DNA from: Neodontobutis hainanensis
Lineage: Eukaryota; Chordata; Actinopteri; Gobiiformes; Odontobutidae
NCBI GenBank assembly: GCA_024349245.1
Contig: JALDNG010000501.1
Span: 246,868-310,867, forward strand
Length of the DNA stretch: 64,000 nt
Direction: 5' to 3'
The notes under the pieces were generated by a model. It saw only the letters and a list, made by a program, of their open reading frames with translations, was not told where the DNA came from and did no database searches. Below, piece by piece: positions 61,638-64,000 of the stretch (position 1 is its first letter; every line of letters starts with the position of its first letter). A program made the position numbers and the translations under genes.

Positions 61638-64000
61638 ATATTTTTCAGTATTATTTGGGTTACAACCTAAATAATCTGCATATCAACGAAAAAACAGAAT
61701 TTATAAACAAAATAACATCAACACACTATTTAAGAGTTTATTCAGATTGGCATTTTATTTTCTTAACATTTGACATTTAAAATTCAACCATTACGTTTCT
61801 TTATTTTATATTTATTCTTTATTCAATTGTGTTAAAGATGAAGTAAATTATTTTGCTTTTTGTTGAGATGAAATATAAATTTATCAAGTTAAACAACATT
61901 TTAATGAACCAAATGATAAATTTAAGCCTTATAAACATTGAGATCGTCGGATCAATTAATTCGTTATACGTTTTTGAAGATAGTTTTATTAATTTTTAAT
62001 ATCTTGTGATATATTCATATATTATTTTCACTGCTTTAAAATATAGATAATTTTTATGAAATATTATGTGGGATAAACCTCTATAATTCAAAAATCTTTA
62101 AACTGAGGAAATTGGTAACTAAATAATACGACCGTTTCTTTCATATTACTGCGATTAACGATTAACGTTGAGATTTAATGTTATACCTTCACGATATCAC
62201 AGAGGATTGACAGAAGTTTAATGTTTGTGATAATTAGACCAAATTCTACACATATTACTTGTTCATAACATATCCGATTGTTGACATCACTTTTTGATTA
62301 TCCAGTAAGACAGAATATAAAAATAGAACATCATGATAATTCAAATACTAGAAATATTACCTCGTATAATTTTTGAGAAAATAAAATTTCTTAGCATGAC
62401 TGAGTTTTACTTTTTTGGTTATTCAAGAAGTATTGTAAGAGACATCAAGATATCAAAAATCTGAAAATTGTTAAAAATATTTATTCCATTAAACATACGA
62501 AATCTAATAAATATATTCTTAAGAGTTTTAGGAGTAATAAATTTCAAAAAAATCTATTCCCTTTTCTCGAATATTGTTGTTATGAGTTTTTTAATCAAAA
62601 TTTTTGAGAAATTTACAATTACTTAAATCGATAAATATGATACGATTGTTGTTGGAGAAAAATTTTACATCTTGAACAGAATTAAACTTAACCTTTATTT
62701 TTTATTCTGAAGGAATTTTATTTTAACAACCTTAAAGTCAGAAAAGGTCATGAAGAAAAATTTTCATGAATCAAACTTCATTCAAGATAAGTATTTTTAT
62801 GTCAGTTGTATAACTCTGAAAACATTCTTTGAATTTTTGTATTTCTATTGATGCCTTTTTTATGTTTAAATAAGAATAAACTCATTTGATAAGTTCAAAA
62901 ATACATTCATAAGACGAGAATCATTAACTTGTATTTAGATTGATAAATAACCATTTCTGTATGTATAACGCGTGGGTAGTTAGTTTTTAGTTTATTTCGA
63001 CGTGACACAACAAAAATGATTTAAAGAACTTATTTTTAGTAATGTCTATTTCAAGGCTTGCGATGAAAAAATAGAATTTCATTTAGTAATCCAATAATCA
63101 AACAATACTAATTCGAGAATTTTTGGCTTTATTATAGTTTTAACAAATTAATAAGAAAGAATGATTTAATATTTTCATTATTTGAAATGATAAAAAATAT
63201 TTTCGATGATAACCTCATAAAATGCAGTTTTTAGACAATTATATCGTTCTAGTTTTCAATGCGTGAGAAGAAAAGATAAATATTTTACAAATTATAGTTG
63301 AAATTATTACATGGTTCGAAATTTCAAAACTATTTATCGTCAATTATAGATATTTAAAAATTCAGTAAATAAAACCGTGATTTCTTCTTTACCGCCTGAG
63401 ATGTTATAGATACTGCGCAAGATAGATTTATTACCGAAGAAGTACACATAATAACCGTGTCATTTTTATATAAAATTTCAGAAAATCACAAATTTAGGAA
63501 CATCCAGATATCATTTAATTTGTTTTTTTATTCCTTCAAATATATCTTCGATATACATAATTTAAATCATTTTTCTATTTCAAACAGATTTCTGTGGTTA
63601 TAAAACGTTTGAGGTTTCTGAATTGAAAGTTTCTTTTTATATTTTGCTTTTTCATTTATAAAGATGACATATGAATATTATGAGCATCTTTAGGACAAAT
63701 AAAAAATCTATTATTTAAGTTTTGTCTTTACATGGTTTAAAATTGATAATTGATCCGAATTTATTTTGAAAAATATCTTTAGAAACTATCGAATATAAAA
63801 ATAAAATACATCTAATAAGTTTAGCTTTTTAACCAAATAGCAAATATCAGGAATAATAAAATAAAGATTCTTGAGTATCAGTTATGATCATTTGTGCTGA
63901 TTTTAACGTTTTATTACATTCTGCTTCCCCACTATGACATCCTTTAACCTTACGAGGATAACTTTTTTGCGATAAAAATTTTTATTTTTTAAATATATCT
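61638..64000. other. AT-rich interval to window end, nothing assigned
   Basis: Long A/T-rich sequence without an exon chain or RNA gene that I could support. Confidence 0.5.

Noticed and set aside
1..64000. CRISPR arrays, bacterial operons, prophage or viral genes
   Set aside because: No spaced direct repeats, ribosome-binding sites or viral hallmark proteins; all recognisable genes and introns are eukaryotic.

Overview
The window is eukaryotic nuclear DNA, very AT-rich (roughly 70-75% A+T by eye), with animal-type genes: a DP partner of E2F, SEC13, ADP/ATP carrier, a 4F2hc/SLC3-like protein, a PLAC8/Cys-rich protein, two tRNA-Asn(GTT) genes, two copies of a hAT transposon of the GTF2IRD2/ZBED type and a Tc1/mariner-like remnant. 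The most telling trait is intron size. In the five genes identified by homology, almost every GT-AG intron that restores the conserved frame is 21-50 bp, mostly 21-26 bp. Introns this short in an animal are best known from dicyemid mesozoans, so a dicyemid or similarly reduced parasite (orthonectid, myxozoan) is my leading guess. No marker here settles the species.

Layout. 0-3 kb: cluster of small unrecognised spliced gene candidates. 4.34 kb: tRNA-Asn. 4.4-13.1 kb: long AT-rich stretch with nothing I can assign. 13.2-14.6 kb: DP gene (+), with an E2F-like motif just upstream. 15.3-16.7 kb: two small candidates. 18.6-19.7 kb: SEC13 (-). 22.6-24.5 kb: a candidate on minus next to the ADP/ATP carrier on plus. 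25.5-28.2 kb: four small plus-strand candidates. 30.87 kb: second tRNA-Asn. 32.27-34.41 kb: hAT copy 1 with an 8-bp target duplication. 36.2-36.7 kb: PLAC8-like (-). 38.6-39.2 kb: candidate (+). 40.3-41.9 kb: SLC3/4F2hc-like (-). 44.4-47.8 kb: exon-rich, unrecognised. 48.8-50.2 kb: Tc1/mariner-like remnant whose ends are inverted tandem arrays; hAT copy 2 (50.21-52.33 kb) abuts it. 52.4-53.0 kb: multi-exon minus gene. 53.9-55.1 kb: multipass membrane transporter-like gene (-). 57.1-57.8 kb: candidates. 59.8-60.6 kb: possible secreted/membrane protein (-). The rest is AT-rich intergenic sequence.

Because introns are tiny and exons are often under 50 codons, plain ORF finding misses most of the coding sequence. 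I built models by eye, joining open stretches across GT-AG introns where phase is kept. Homology-backed models are strong. Models of unrecognised proteins are marked with low to moderate confidence, since AT-rich DNA offers many chance GT/AG pairs and competing joins. No operon or shared pathway is evident; the genes look like unrelated housekeeping functions (cell cycle, COPII/nuclear pore, mitochondrial ATP export, amino-acid transport).
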